This document shows positions 1 through 8,610 of a DNA stretch of 64,000 bases, piece by piece (within the stretch, counting starts at the first letter, position 1; every line of letters starts with the position of its first letter). The notes below the pieces were generated by a model. That model was not told the DNA's origin and did no database searches. It saw only the letters and a program-made list of their open reading frames with translations. Source of the DNA: JAGPDF01 sp052035735 (GTDB lineage Bacteria > Acidobacteriota > Thermoanaerobaculia > Multivoradales > JAGPDF01); contig JBPOHI010000086.1 in assembly GCA_052035735.1 (NCBI GenBank), positions 48,454 to 112,453 on the forward strand, written 5' to 3'. A program made the position numbers and the translations under genes.

Positions 1-32
1 CCCCGTCGGCGGCCACCCAGCGCGAAGAAGCG

Positions 33-2156
33 CTAGCCTGACCGGCGACGCCGGGCGTTCTCCATGAAGATCGCCTGGCTGTTGCGTACCGGTTCCTCGG
101 GCGCGGGTCGCACCCGCTGCCAGCTCCCATCCGCCTCGAGGATCCACGCCTTTCGATTGTCCGCGAGCTGCACGTCGAGGATCGCCTGCAGGTCGGCGCG
201 CAGATCCGGCGACTCGACCGGCACCATCGTCTCCACCCGGTAGTCGAGATTGCGCGACATCCAGTCGGCGGAGGCGATGTAGTACTCGTCCTCGCCGGCG
301 TTGGCGAAGTGAAAGATGCGCGCGTGCTCGAGGAATCTGCCGACGATCGAGCGCACGCGGATCGTCTCGCTCATGCCGGCGACTCCGGGTCGCAGGCGGC
401 AGACGCCGCGGACGATGAGGTCGATCTCGACGCCGGCGCGCGAAGCGTCGTAGAGCGCCCGCACGATCTCGGGGTCTTCGAGCGAGTTCATCTTGGCGAC
501 GATTCGCCCGTGTCCGCCAGCGCGCTGGTGTTCGGCTTCGCGCGCCACGAGCGCCAGCACCCGCTTGCGCATGTTCATCGGCGCGACGACGAGCTTCTCG
601 AAGCGCTGGTCCCCGATATGCCCTGAGGTCAGCAGATTGAACAGCTGGGCCGTGTCGGCGCCGAGCACCGGGTCGCAGCTGAACAGGCCGATATCGGTAT
701 AGAGCTCGGCGGTGTCGGTGTTGTAGTTGCCGGTGGCGAGATGGACGTAGGTGCGGACGCCGCCCCCCTCCTGACGAACGACCAGCGAGACCTTGGCGTG
801 GGTCTTGTACCCCAGCACGCCGTAGGCGACGTGCGCCCCGGCGCCTTCGAGCGCCTCCGCCCATTCGATGTTGCGCGCCTCGTCGAAGCTCGCCTTGAGC
901 TCCACCAGCACCGCGACCTGCTTGCCGCGCTCGGCGGCCTCGATGAGCGCCTGCACGACGGGCGAGTTGCGGGAGGTCCGATAGAGGGTCTGTTTGATCG
1001 CCAGCACCGCCGGGTCTTCCGCCGCAACGCGCAGAAAGCGCTCGACCGAGCTCGAGAAGGCGTCGTAGGGGTGGTGCACCAGCAGGTCTCCGCCGCGGAT
1101 CACCTTGAAGAGATCGACCTCCCGCGCCTCGCCCGAAGGTTCGAGTCGCGGATGGGGCTGCGGCTTCCACTTCGGCACCTGCAGCGCCGGCAGCGGTAAC
1201 GCCGCGAGCTGAAAGAGGTCGCGCGCGGCGAGCGGCGGCCGCACCTCGTACACGTCTTCCGGCCCGACGACCAGCTCGTCGGCGAGCAGGGAGCGCATCC
1301 ACTCCGGCATCTCGGGCACGACCTCGAGGCGGACCACTGAGGCGAAGCGACGCGCGCGCAGGTCCTCCTGCACCGACTCGAGGAGATCCTCGGCCTGCTC
1401 CTCGTGCTTCGCGACGTCGGCCGCACGGGTGACCCTGAAGGGATACGACTCGAGCAGCTCCATTCCCGGAAAGAGCCGTTCGAGGAACTCGGCGATGACC
1501 ACTTCGAGCGGCACGAAGCGCAGCGACTCCGGCAGCTGGATCCAGCGCGGCAGGGACGGCGGCACCTTGAGGCGCGCGAAGCGGATCTCGGCGCTCGAAG
1601 GCGAGCGCAGGGCCACGGCGAGCGACAGCGAGAGATTGGAGATGAACGGAAACGGGTGCGAGGTGTCCAGCCCCAGGGGGGTGAGGATCGGAAAGACGTT
1701 GTGCGAGAAGAACCGCTCGAGATAGGACCGCTCGGCGGGCAGAAGGTCACGGAATCCGACCAACTCGACGCCGTGCCGGGCGAGCTCCGGCAGGACGCTC
1801 TCGAGCAGCAGGGAGCGCTGCCGGCGTTGCCGCGGCCGGACCCAGGCGCCGATCTCGGCGAGTTGCTGGGCAGGCGTGCGGCCGTCGGGCGACATCCCCT
1901 GCGGCCGGCTCTGCTGCTGCAGCTTCAGTCCACCGACGCGCTTCATGAAGAACTCGTCGAGGTTGCCGCCGAAGATGGCGAGGAACTTGAGCCGCTCGAG
2001 CAGCGGCACGCCCGGATCTTCCGCCTCGGCCAGGACCCTGCCGTTGAACTCGAGCCAGGAAAGCTCGCGGTTGAGGAACGGAGAGGCTTCCTCAGCGGAC
2101 AGTCCCGGCTGACCGCCGCCGGTTTCCAACTCGTTCTGGCTGGTCGTTTCCGTCAT
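33..2156 (-). CDS. ppk1: Polyphosphate kinase 1
   Basis: Reversibly transfers the terminal phosphate of ATP onto a growing polyphosphate chain. The protein is about 707 residues, the usual family length, with the N-terminal, head and two phospholipase-D-like C-terminal domains all present. His453 sits in GYKTHAK and His611 in LEHARIF; these match the autophosphorylated His435 and the His592 of the E. coli enzyme. ATG at 2156 is preferred over an in-frame GTG at 2204 because GAGGG lies just upstream of it. The gene is divergent from the PHP/glycosyltransferase gene, and a Pho-box-like repeat in the correct orientation lies about 77 bases before the start. This makes phosphate-starvation control likely (inference). 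Confidence 0.97.
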   Translation of the reverse strand: MTETTSQNELETGGGQPGLSAEEASPFLNRELSWLEFNGRVLAEAEDPGVPLLERLKFLAIFGGNLDEFFMKRVGGLKLQQQSRPQGMSPDGRTPAQQLAEIGAWVRPRQRRQRSLLLESVLPELARHGVELVGFRDLLPAERSYLERFFSHNVFPILTPLGLDTSHPFPFISNLSLSLAVALRSPSSAEIRFARLKVPPSLPRWIQLPESLRFVPLEVVIAEFLERLFPGMELLESYPFRVTRAADVAKHEEQAEDLLESVQEDLRARRFASVVRLEVVPEMPEWMRSLLADELVVGPEDVYEVRPPLAARDLFQLAALPLPALQVPKWKPQPHPRLEPSGEAREVDLFKVIRGGDLLVHHPYDAFSSSVERFLRVAAEDPAVLAIKQTLYRTSRNSPVVQALIEAAERGKQVAVLVELKASFDEARNIEWAEALEGAGAHVAYGVLGYKTHAKVSLVVRQEGGGVRTYVHLATGNYNTDTAELYTDIGLFSCDPVLGADTAQLFNLLTSGHIGDQRFEKLVVAPMNMRKRVLALVAREAEHQRAGGHGRIVAKMNSLEDPEIVRALYDASRAGVEIDLIVRGVCRLRPGVAGMSETIRVRSIVGRFLEHARIFHFANAGEDEYYIASADWMSRNLDYRVETMVPVESPDLRADLQAILDVQLADNRKAWILEADGSWQRVRPAPEEPVRNSQAIFMENARRRRSG

Positions 2157-2232
2157 GAATCCCTCGTTCCGCTGGACCCTGGCGCGAGCCGAACCCGGCA
2201 CCAAGCGCAGCGCAGGAGTCTACCCTCGAGGC

Positions 2233-2250
2233 GTGACACTGGCGTGACGA
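2233..2250 (-). promoter_or_regulatory. Pho-box-like direct repeat upstream of ppk1
   Basis: Read on the minus strand the site is TCGTCAC-GCCA-GTGTCAC: two 7-base half sites with an 11-base period, as in the E. coli Pho box (CTGTCAT-4 bases-CTGTCAT). It points towards ppk1. PhoB binding is inferred only from this pattern and from the same layout before the porin and pstS. Confidence 0.55.
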
Positions 2251-2363
2251 ACCGCCGGCGCGCGCGGGCGGCGCGCGGGCGTGACCTGTGCGCCGCCCGG
2301 CGGTCACGCCAGCGCCCCACCCGGCGCCTACCATCTGCTCGCATCGGGGAGGAGATCGCCAAC

Positions 2364-4814
2364 ATGTTCACACGCTGCGATGTGCACGTTCATAGCCGGC
2401 ATTCCGACCGCCCGAGCGAGTGGTATCTCGACCGCATCGGCGCGCCGGAGAGCTTCACCGAACCCCTCGAGGTCTATCGCCTGGCAAAGGCCCGTGGCAT
2501 GGACTTCGTCACCATCTCCGACCACGACTCGGTCGCCGGGTCTCTCGACATCGCTCACCTGCCCGGGACCTTCCTGTCGAGTGAGGAAACGGTGACCTTT
2601 CCCGAGGATGGCTGCGACTTGCACATTCTGGTCCTCGGCGTCACCGAGACGCAGCACCGCGAGCTGCAGCGCCTGAAGCGCAACCTCTACGAGTTCCGCG
2701 CCTTCGCACGCGCCGAAGGCATCGTGCACGCCGTGGCGCATCCGCTGTTTCGTGTCAACGATCGCCTGACGCTCGAACATCTCGAAAAGATCCTCTTACT
2801 CTTCCGGCTGTTCGAGGGCGTGAACGGCACGCGCGATCCGCGCGCCACGCGGCTCTTCGATGCGGTGCTCGCCGGGCTGAGCGTCGAACAACTGGGCGAC
2901 CTGGCCGAGCGCCATCGGCTACCGGTGGACATCGACCCCGCGGAGCCACCGCGCTTCGCGACGACGGGGGGCAGCGACGACCACGGCGGGATCTACGTCG
3001 CCACCACCTGGACGGAGTGTCCCGCCGCGAGCTCGGTCGAGGAGTTCCTCGCCCATCTGGGCGAGGGGCGGTGCCGCCCGGGCGGCGAAGCCGGTTCCTC
3101 GCTCAAGCTCGCGCGCAGCTTCCAGACGCTCGCTCACGACTACTATCGGGCCAAGGTCCTGGGCGGTTCTCGCTGGAAGAACGATCCCCTGGCCGATCTC
3201 CTGCGCCGCATCGCGAGCGGCGAGCTCGACCCGGCGAACCCGGAGGGCTCGCCGGTGGGTCGCACGGTGCGGAAGTTCCTTTCCTTCGCGCCCCCCGCGC
3301 AACTTTTCCGGCCGGACCTTCTCGTTCGCCCGGACCAGGCCCCTGGGGCCGACACCGCATCGGCGCGCGAGGCCGAACGCCGCACTTTCGAGTCGGCCTG
3401 CCGGCTCGGGCAACGTGCGGCAGCGAGGACGCTCGAATCGGTCGTCTCGGAGCTCGAGCGCGGCGACATCCTGAGCGCGCTGCCGGCGATCTCCGATCTC
3501 GCCCCGGTGGTGGTCGCGCTCTCACCCTACATCGCCGCCTTCCGCTTCCAGCACAAGGACGAGCCGCTGCACCGCGCCGTGGCGCGACGCTTCCCGGGAG
3601 CCTCCCGCCTCGAGGCGAAGAGCCCGCGGCTCGCCTGGGCGACCGACACCCTCAACGACGTCAACGGCGTCTCGCGCACGGTGACCAGCGCGGCGGCGCT
3701 CGCCCGCCGGCGCGCGCTGCCGCTCACCGTGCTCACCAGCGACAGCCGGCGGACGGCAGCCGATTTCGATTGCGAGAACTTCGCTCCGATCTGGGAGACG
3801 CCGGTACCGCGCTACGAGGAGCTCACGCTCCGCGTCCCGCCGGCGGTCGAGCTGATCGAGCACTGCGAGCGCGAGAACTACGGCCGCATCCTGATCTCGA
3901 CGCCGGGCCCGGTCGGACTGGCGGCGCTCGCCGCCGCCAAACTCCTCGGTGTACCGGTCGCCGGCATCTACCACACCGACTTCCCGCGCTACGTCGCCGC
4001 TCTCGGCGGCGAGGGGCGCCTCGAGGACCTCGCCAGGTCTTACGTTCGCTGGTTCTATCGCCAGATGGACGAAGTCCTGGTCTCGGGGACCGTCTACGCC
4101 GAGGAGCTCGCCCGGATGGGCATCGACCGCTCCCGCCTGCGCGACCTGCCGCGCGGCGTCGATATCGAGCTCTTCGCTCCCGGGCGGCGGCAACCGGACT
4201 TCTTCGCGCGCTGGGGCCTAGCGCCCGGACGGGTGCTGCTTTACGCCGGGCGTCTGAGCCGCGAGAAGAACCTCGAGGCGCTCTTCGAGGCCTTCGAAAC
4301 GTTGCGCAACCGCGGCGTCGCCGCGAACCTGGCGCTGGTCGGCGACGGCCCGGAGCGGCGGGCGCTCGAAATGCGCTGGAACGCGCCCGGTGTTGCCTTC
4401 ACCGGCTACCTGGCCGGCGAGGAGCTCGCCACGGCGTACGCCTCCGCTGACCTCTTCGTCTTCCCGAGTCGCACCGACACGTTCGGCAACGCTGTGCTCG
4501 AGGCGATGGCCTCGGGAGTCACGCCAGTGGTGGCGAGCGAGGGCGGGCCCGCGGAACAGATCTGCCACGGTGAGACCGGACTGATCGTCGACCTCGACCG
4601 CCGCGAAGCGCTCGCCGACGCGATTCAGGCGCTTCTCGGTGCCGACGACCTCCGCCGCCGCATCGCTGGCGCGGCGCGCGCCAGCGCGACTTCCCGCAGC
4701 TGGGATCGACTCCTCGGCGCCCTCTTCCCCCACTTGCCGGCGAGCGCGCCGCCCGGCGTGACGACGGCAGCCTCCGCGCTCGAGAGCGAGGAGGCCGTCG
4801 CGGCCATCGGCTGA
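2364..4814 (+). CDS. PHP-domain phosphoesterase fused to a GT4 glycosyltransferase
   Basis: A two-domain protein of about 816 residues. The N-terminal part is a PHP metal-dependent phosphoesterase: HVHSRHSD near residue 8, ISDHDS, HAVAHPL and GGSDDHGG supply the metal-binding His and Asp residues. The C-terminal half is a GT-B glycosyltransferase of the GT4 group, with a PRGVD segment, YAGRLSREKNL and the donor-binding FGNAVLEAMASG motif with its conserved Glu. ATG 2364 follows GGGGAGGAG and directly begins the PHP motif. Substrates cannot be read from the sequence; members of this GT group often mannosylate lipids. A role in phosphate-starvation lipid remodelling would fit the neighbourhood but is only inference. 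Confidence 0.85.
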   Translation: MFTRCDVHVHSRHSDRPSEWYLDRIGAPESFTEPLEVYRLAKARGMDFVTISDHDSVAGSLDIAHLPGTFLSSEETVTFPEDGCDLHILVLGVTETQHRELQRLKRNLYEFRAFARAEGIVHAVAHPLFRVNDRLTLEHLEKILLLFRLFEGVNGTRDPRATRLFDAVLAGLSVEQLGDLAERHRLPVDIDPAEPPRFATTGGSDDHGGIYVATTWTECPAASSVEEFLAHLGEGRCRPGGEAGSSLKLARSFQTLAHDYYRAKVLGGSRWKNDPLADLLRRIASGELDPANPEGSPVGRTVRKFLSFAPPAQLFRPDLLVRPDQAPGADTASAREAERRTFESACRLGQRAAARTLESVVSELERGDILSALPAISDLAPVVVALSPYIAAFRFQHKDEPLHRAVARRFPGASRLEAKSPRLAWATDTLNDVNGVSRTVTSAAALARRRALPLTVLTSDSRRTAADFDCENFAPIWETPVPRYEELTLRVPPAVELIEHCERENYGRILISTPGPVGLAALAAAKLLGVPVAGIYHTDFPRYVAALGGEGRLEDLARSYVRWFYRQMDEVLVSGTVYAEELARMGIDRSRLRDLPRGVDIELFAPGRRQPDFFARWGLAPGRVLLYAGRLSREKNLEALFEAFETLRNRGVAANLALVGDGPERRALEMRWNAPGVAFTGYLAGEELATAYASADLFVFPSRTDTFGNAVLEAMASGVTPVVASEGGPAEQICHGETGLIVDLDRREALADAIQALLGADDLRRRIAGAARASATSRSWDRLLGALFPHLPASAPPGVTTAASALESEEAVAAIG

Positions 4815-4846
4815 CCAGCGGCCTCGCGGGCAGAGTGTCCCACGAT

Positions 4847-4864
4847 GTGACAAACGTGTGACAG
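4847..4864 (-). promoter_or_regulatory. Pho-box-like repeat in inverted orientation before the DUF47/PiT genes
   Basis: On the minus strand the sequence reads CTGTCAC-ACGT-TTGTCAC, again with an 11-base period and an intact half-site core. It lies 73 bases before the DUF47 start but faces away from it. On the plus strand it appears as two TGTGAC words 11 bases apart. Either an inverted regulator site or a repressive one is possible. Confidence 0.4.
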
Positions 4865-4936
4865 CGAATGGTAGGCTTCGGTCCCGTTGCAGGCTGGATC
4901 GTCGACCGAAACCTCTCCACTCCGCCCGAGGGCCGC

Positions 4937-5590
4937 ATGAAACTCGACTCGATCATCAAGAGGTTCCTGCCTCGTGAGGAGCGCTTTCAAGAGTTGCTCC
5001 TCAAGGACACGCAGAATCTGACCCGCTCGGCCGAGCTCTTCCTGGCCATCGCTCGCAGCACCAAGCTCGAGGATCGCCGAATCAAGCTGGTCGAGCTCAA
5101 GGCGCTCGAGCACGAGGGGGACGAGATCACCCGCCAGGTCTTCGAGGCGCTGAACCGATCCTTCATCACCCCGCTCGATCGCGAGGACATCCGCTCGATC
5201 GCCGTCGACCTCGACGACATCCTGGACTACCTCGAGGGCATCGCCCGCTACCTGGTCATTTTTCAGATCGACGAGGCGCCGGAGCCGCTCACCCGCTTCG
5301 CCGAAATCCTGCTCGAGATGGTCGGTCAGATCGACGCCGTGACTCGCGACATCTGGGATCTGGGCAACGAGGCGCGCGTGCGCGACAAGCTGGTGCGGAT
5401 CTCGGAGCTCGAAAACCAGGGTGACGACCTCTTCCTCACCGTCATCGCCGACCTGTTCCGCGCCGACAGCGGCAGGAACGCCATGGACACGATGAAGTGG
5501 AAGGAGATCTACCAGAACCTCGAGGATGCCTGCGACTCCTGCAAGGACTTCACCCACATCATCGGCAACGTGGTGATCAAGAACGCCTGA
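4937..5590 (+). CDS. DUF47 PhoU-like phosphate transport regulator
   Basis: An all-helical protein of about 217 residues of the DUF47/TIGR00153 family, distant relatives of PhoU that accompany PiT permeases. The family hallmark is visible: charged helices with E-x-x-x-D pairs, such as LEHEGDEITRQVFEALNRSF and LENQGDDLF, which in PhoU-fold proteins bind metal. The start is placed at ATG 4937 (MKLDSIIKRFLP), where similarity to the family begins, although an in-frame ATG exists at 4868. The PiT gene follows 19 bases downstream, so the two probably form one operon in which this protein tunes permease activity. Confidence 0.88.
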   Translation: MKLDSIIKRFLPREERFQELLLKDTQNLTRSAELFLAIARSTKLEDRRIKLVELKALEHEGDEITRQVFEALNRSFITPLDREDIRSIAVDLDDILDYLEGIARYLVIFQIDEAPEPLTRFAEILLEMVGQIDAVTRDIWDLGNEARVRDKLVRISELENQGDDLFLTVIADLFRADSGRNAMDTMKWKEIYQNLEDACDSCKDFTHIIGNVVIKNA

Positions 5591-5609
5591 GCCGGCCGAC
5601 CTCTCCGAA

Positions 5610-6599
5610 ATGACCGTCCTCATCGCCATCATCGTCGTCGCCCTGGTCTTCGACTTCCTCAACGGCTTCCACGACGCCGCCAATTCGATCGCGACCGTCG
5701 TCTCGACGCGCGTACTATCGCCGCAGCAGGCGGTCGCCTGGGCGGCGTTCTTCAACTTCGTCGCCGCGTTCGTGCTCGGCACCCACGTCGCCAAGACCAT
5801 CGGCAAGGGGATGATCGACATTTCGATCGTCACCGCCCCGGTGATCCTCGCCGGTCTGCTGGGGGCGATCTTCTGGAACCTGCTGACCTGGTACTTCGCC
5901 ATTCCGGTCTCCTCCTCGCACGCCCTGGTCGGCGGCTACGCCGGCGCTGCGATCGCCAAGGCCGGCTGGGGCTCGATCCTCTGGTCCGGGTGGACGAAGA
6001 CCATCATCTTCATCGTGCTGGCGCCGACCATCGGCCTGCTCGTCGGATTCCTGCTCATGGTCTCGGTGAGCTGGATCTTCCGCAACGCCCGCCACCACCG
6101 TGTCGACCGCTACTTCCGGCGCGCGCAGCTGGTCTCTGCGGCCCTCTACAGCCTGGGCCACGGCGGCAACGACGCGCAGAAGACCATGGGGATCATCACC
6201 GGCCTGCTGGTCGCCTCCGGCACGCTGGCCAAGTTCGAGGTTCCGCTCTGGGTCATCCTGGTGAGCCACGCAGCCATCGCCTTGGGCACGCTCTTCGGCG
6301 GCTGGCGCATCGTCAAGACGATGGGCTCGCGGATCACCAAGCTGCAGCCCACCGGCGGATTCTGCGCCGAGACCGCCGGCGCACTGACGCTGGTCGGAGC
6401 GACCCTCGCCGGCATCCCGGTCTCGACGACGCACACGATCACCGGTGCCATCATGGGTGTCGGTGCAACCAAGCGCGTCTCGGCCGTAAAGTGGGGCGTC
6501 GCCGGTCGCATCGTCTGGGCCTGGGTGCTGACCATTCCGATCTCGGCGACGGTCGCCGCCCTGTGCTATCTGGTCGTGTCGCACTTCCTCGGCGCCTGA
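5610..6599 (+). CDS. pit: PiT-family low-affinity inorganic phosphate permease
   Basis: An inner-membrane carrier that moves metal-phosphate with protons or sodium. At 329 residues it has about ten hydrophobic segments and both PiT signature repeats: FNGFHDAANSIATVVSTR-like sequence near the N-terminus and GGNDAQKTMGI in the middle, plus the second-half repeat PVSTTHTITGAIMGVG. It directly follows the DUF47 gene and is read from the same strand. It is shorter than E. coli PitA, as is normal for the short PiT subgroup. Confidence 0.93.
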   Translation: MTVLIAIIVVALVFDFLNGFHDAANSIATVVSTRVLSPQQAVAWAAFFNFVAAFVLGTHVAKTIGKGMIDISIVTAPVILAGLLGAIFWNLLTWYFAIPVSSSHALVGGYAGAAIAKAGWGSILWSGWTKTIIFIVLAPTIGLLVGFLLMVSVSWIFRNARHHRVDRYFRRAQLVSAALYSLGHGGNDAQKTMGIITGLLVASGTLAKFEVPLWVILVSHAAIALGTLFGGWRIVKTMGSRITKLQPTGGFCAETAGALTLVGATLAGIPVSTTHTITGAIMGVGATKRVSAVKWGVAGRIVWAWVLTIPISATVAALCYLVVSHFLGA

Positions 6600-6653
6600 T
6601 CCCGGCGCCGCCGCTTTCCCCGCCTTTCATTCTCTGATCCAATTCCGGGCACG

Positions 6654-8300
6654 ATGTGCCCGGCAACTCGCAAAGGCGGAGGCAGGGGGTCCGGCCGACT
6701 CGGCGACCAGCAGCGGGAGCGCGCCGGGGCTCCGCCGCACTCCGCCGCTCCGGGCAGGCTCGCGGCGATCGACATCGGCTCGAACTCGATCCACATGCTG
6801 GTCGTCGAGCGCGGTAGCACCGGTACGGGTGGCTACCGGGTTCTCGCGCGCGAGCGCGACATGGTGCGCCTCGGCAAGTCGGCGCTCGGCGACGGCGCCC
6901 TGTCGGGCAAGGCGATGCGCAAGGGGCTCGAGGCGCTGCTCAAGATGACCACCCTGGCACGCCTCAAGGGGGCCAGCGAGATCGTCGCGGTGGCGACCAG
7001 TGCCGTCCGCGAAGCCGCGAACGGCGGCGAGTTCCTCGCCCAGGTGCGCGCGCTCACCGGCCTCGCGGTCCGTCTGCTCTCCGGCGAAGAGGAGGGCCGG
7101 TTGATCTTCCGCGCCGTGCGCCACGCGGTCGATCTGTCACGGGACACCGTGGTGCTGGCGGACGTCGGAGGCGGTTCGACCGAGTGGTGCGTGGCGCGCA
7201 AGGGCGAGCTGCGCTCGGTGCAGAGCGTCCGGCTCGGTTCGCTGCGCTGCGCCGCCCTGATCGAGGGCGATCCGCCGCTCCCGCGCTCCGTCGAGCGCCT
7301 CCGGCGCGCCATCCGCGAGGAGCTCGCCCGTCTGAAGACACCGAAGCGCGTGGACCGCCTCGTCGCGACCTCGGGTACCGCCGCCTGCTGCGGCGATCTC
7401 GCCGATCTCGCCGCCGGGCGCGAGCGCGGCGCAATGATCGGAGGACTGCGCGAGCTGCGCCTTCGCGAGCTCGATGGCGTCGTCTCGGGACTTCGCACGA
7501 TGACCGTCGCGGAGATCGCCGCCCTGCCCGCGGTGGGCGCGCCGCGGGCCGCCTCGATCCTGGCGGGCGCCGTTCTCCTGCAAGAGCTGGCGGCGAGAGC
7601 CGCGGTCGATCGCCTCTTCCTCTGCGACCGCGCCTTGCGCGAAGGGCTGGTGCTCGAGGCACTCGGAGCGCCGGCAGGCGAGGAGCCCGCCGGCGCCGAG
7701 GTGCGGCGCCGTCAGGTGCTCGACCTCGCGAGTCGCGCCCCGGGCATGCTGGTGCACGCCCAACAGGTGGCGCGCCTCGCCATCCGGCTCTTCGACCTCG
7801 CCGCGCCGGTGCACAACCTCGGCGCCCGCGAGCGCGAGTGGCTCGAGTTCGCGGCGCTCCTGCACGACATCGGCCACTCGATCCACTTCGAGCGCCACCA
7901 CAAACACAGCCACTACCTGATCACCACCGCGGATCTCGACGGTTTCGATCCGCGCGAGATCGAGATCATCGCCGAGGTCGCGCGCTACCATCGCGGCGCC
8001 CCGCCGCGCGAGAAGCACCCGTCGTTCGCCGCGCTGCGACCGTGGCAGCAGCGGACCATCGAGAAGCTCACCGCACTGCTGCGCGTCGCCAATGCCCTCG
8101 ACTGCACGCACGCGACGCGGGTCGTCGAGCTGCATGCCTCGCTCAAGGGGCGGCGTTCGATGGGGGTGGAGGTTCTGTCGCCGTTCGAAGTCGACCTGGA
8201 GCTCGAGTCGGCCCGCCAGCGAGCGATCCTGTTCGAGCGCGTCTTCGGACGTCGCCTGACCTTCCGCCAGGGCCTCAAGAAGCCGTCGCGACGGCGCTAA
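6654..8300 (+). CDS. ppx: Ppx/GppA-family exopolyphosphatase or pppGpp phosphatase
   Basis: A 548-residue member of the Ppx/GppA family, which removes terminal phosphate from polyphosphate or from pppGpp. The ASKHA fold is seen in AAIDIGSNSIHMLVVE near residue 40, in ATSAVREA and in the phosphate loop DVGGGSTEW. A C-terminal HD domain carries HDIGHSIHFERHHKHSHY (metal-binding His-Asp) and resembles the long Ppx form. The first 35 residues are Gly/Arg-rich and may not be translated; the exact start is uncertain. Its place among ppk1, pit and phoR favours exopolyphosphatase over GppA, but sequence alone does not settle this. Confidence 0.88.
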   Translation: MCPATRKGGGRGSGRLGDQQRERAGAPPHSAAPGRLAAIDIGSNSIHMLVVERGSTGTGGYRVLARERDMVRLGKSALGDGALSGKAMRKGLEALLKMTTLARLKGASEIVAVATSAVREAANGGEFLAQVRALTGLAVRLLSGEEEGRLIFRAVRHAVDLSRDTVVLADVGGGSTEWCVARKGELRSVQSVRLGSLRCAALIEGDPPLPRSVERLRRAIREELARLKTPKRVDRLVATSGTAACCGDLADLAAGRERGAMIGGLRELRLRELDGVVSGLRTMTVAEIAALPAVGAPRAASILAGAVLLQELAARAAVDRLFLCDRALREGLVLEALGAPAGEEPAGAEVRRRQVLDLASRAPGMLVHAQQVARLAIRLFDLAAPVHNLGAREREWLEFAALLHDIGHSIHFERHHKHSHYLITTADLDGFDPREIEIIAEVARYHRGAPPREKHPSFAALRPWQQRTIEKLTALLRVANALDCTHATRVVELHASLKGRRSMGVEVLSPFEVDLELESARQRAILFERVFGRRLTFRQGLKKPSRRR

Positions 8301-8610
8301 TTCGCACTGTCACAAGGAGTTAACGCCGCACTCGGGAAGGAGTCCGAAAAGTGCTGCGGAAATTCCCCCCGCCGCCGCCCGGAAAGCCGCTGCGCGATTC
8401 GGGTCGACACCGCATAAGTGCTTTCTTTGCAGCGTTTCGAGCAATTGCACAAGAAACAGTGCAGAACGCTGAAAGGCGCAGTGCGAGCGCGCTTTCGAGA
8501 CCTCTCAAGGGGCCTTTTCCACAGCCTTTTCCACCGCCGTTGCGGAGAACGCCGGGGACGCCCGCCGGCAGGCGCTCCGCGCCGTTGTACACTGCCTGAA
8601 GATCCGGTTC
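8301..8610. other. Intergenic region before the sensor kinase
   Basis: A 310-base stretch with no convincing gene. It begins with CTGTCAC-AAGG-AGTTAAC (8307-8324), an intact Pho half-site followed by a poor second half. The middle is less GC-rich than its surroundings. A TACACT word at 8588-8593 could be a -10 element for the sensor kinase gene, but no matching -35 is evident. A short reading frame at 8351-8599 is Pro/Arg-rich and not believable. Confidence 0.5.

Noticed and set aside
4846..4862. CRP-type site
   Set aside because: The two TGTGAC words are in direct, not inverted, order and 11 bases apart, which fits a Pho-type repeat better.
8351..8599. 82-codon frame in the gap before the sensor kinase
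   Set aside because: It is Pro/Arg-rich with a GTG start and no ribosome site, and shows no conserved-looking segment.
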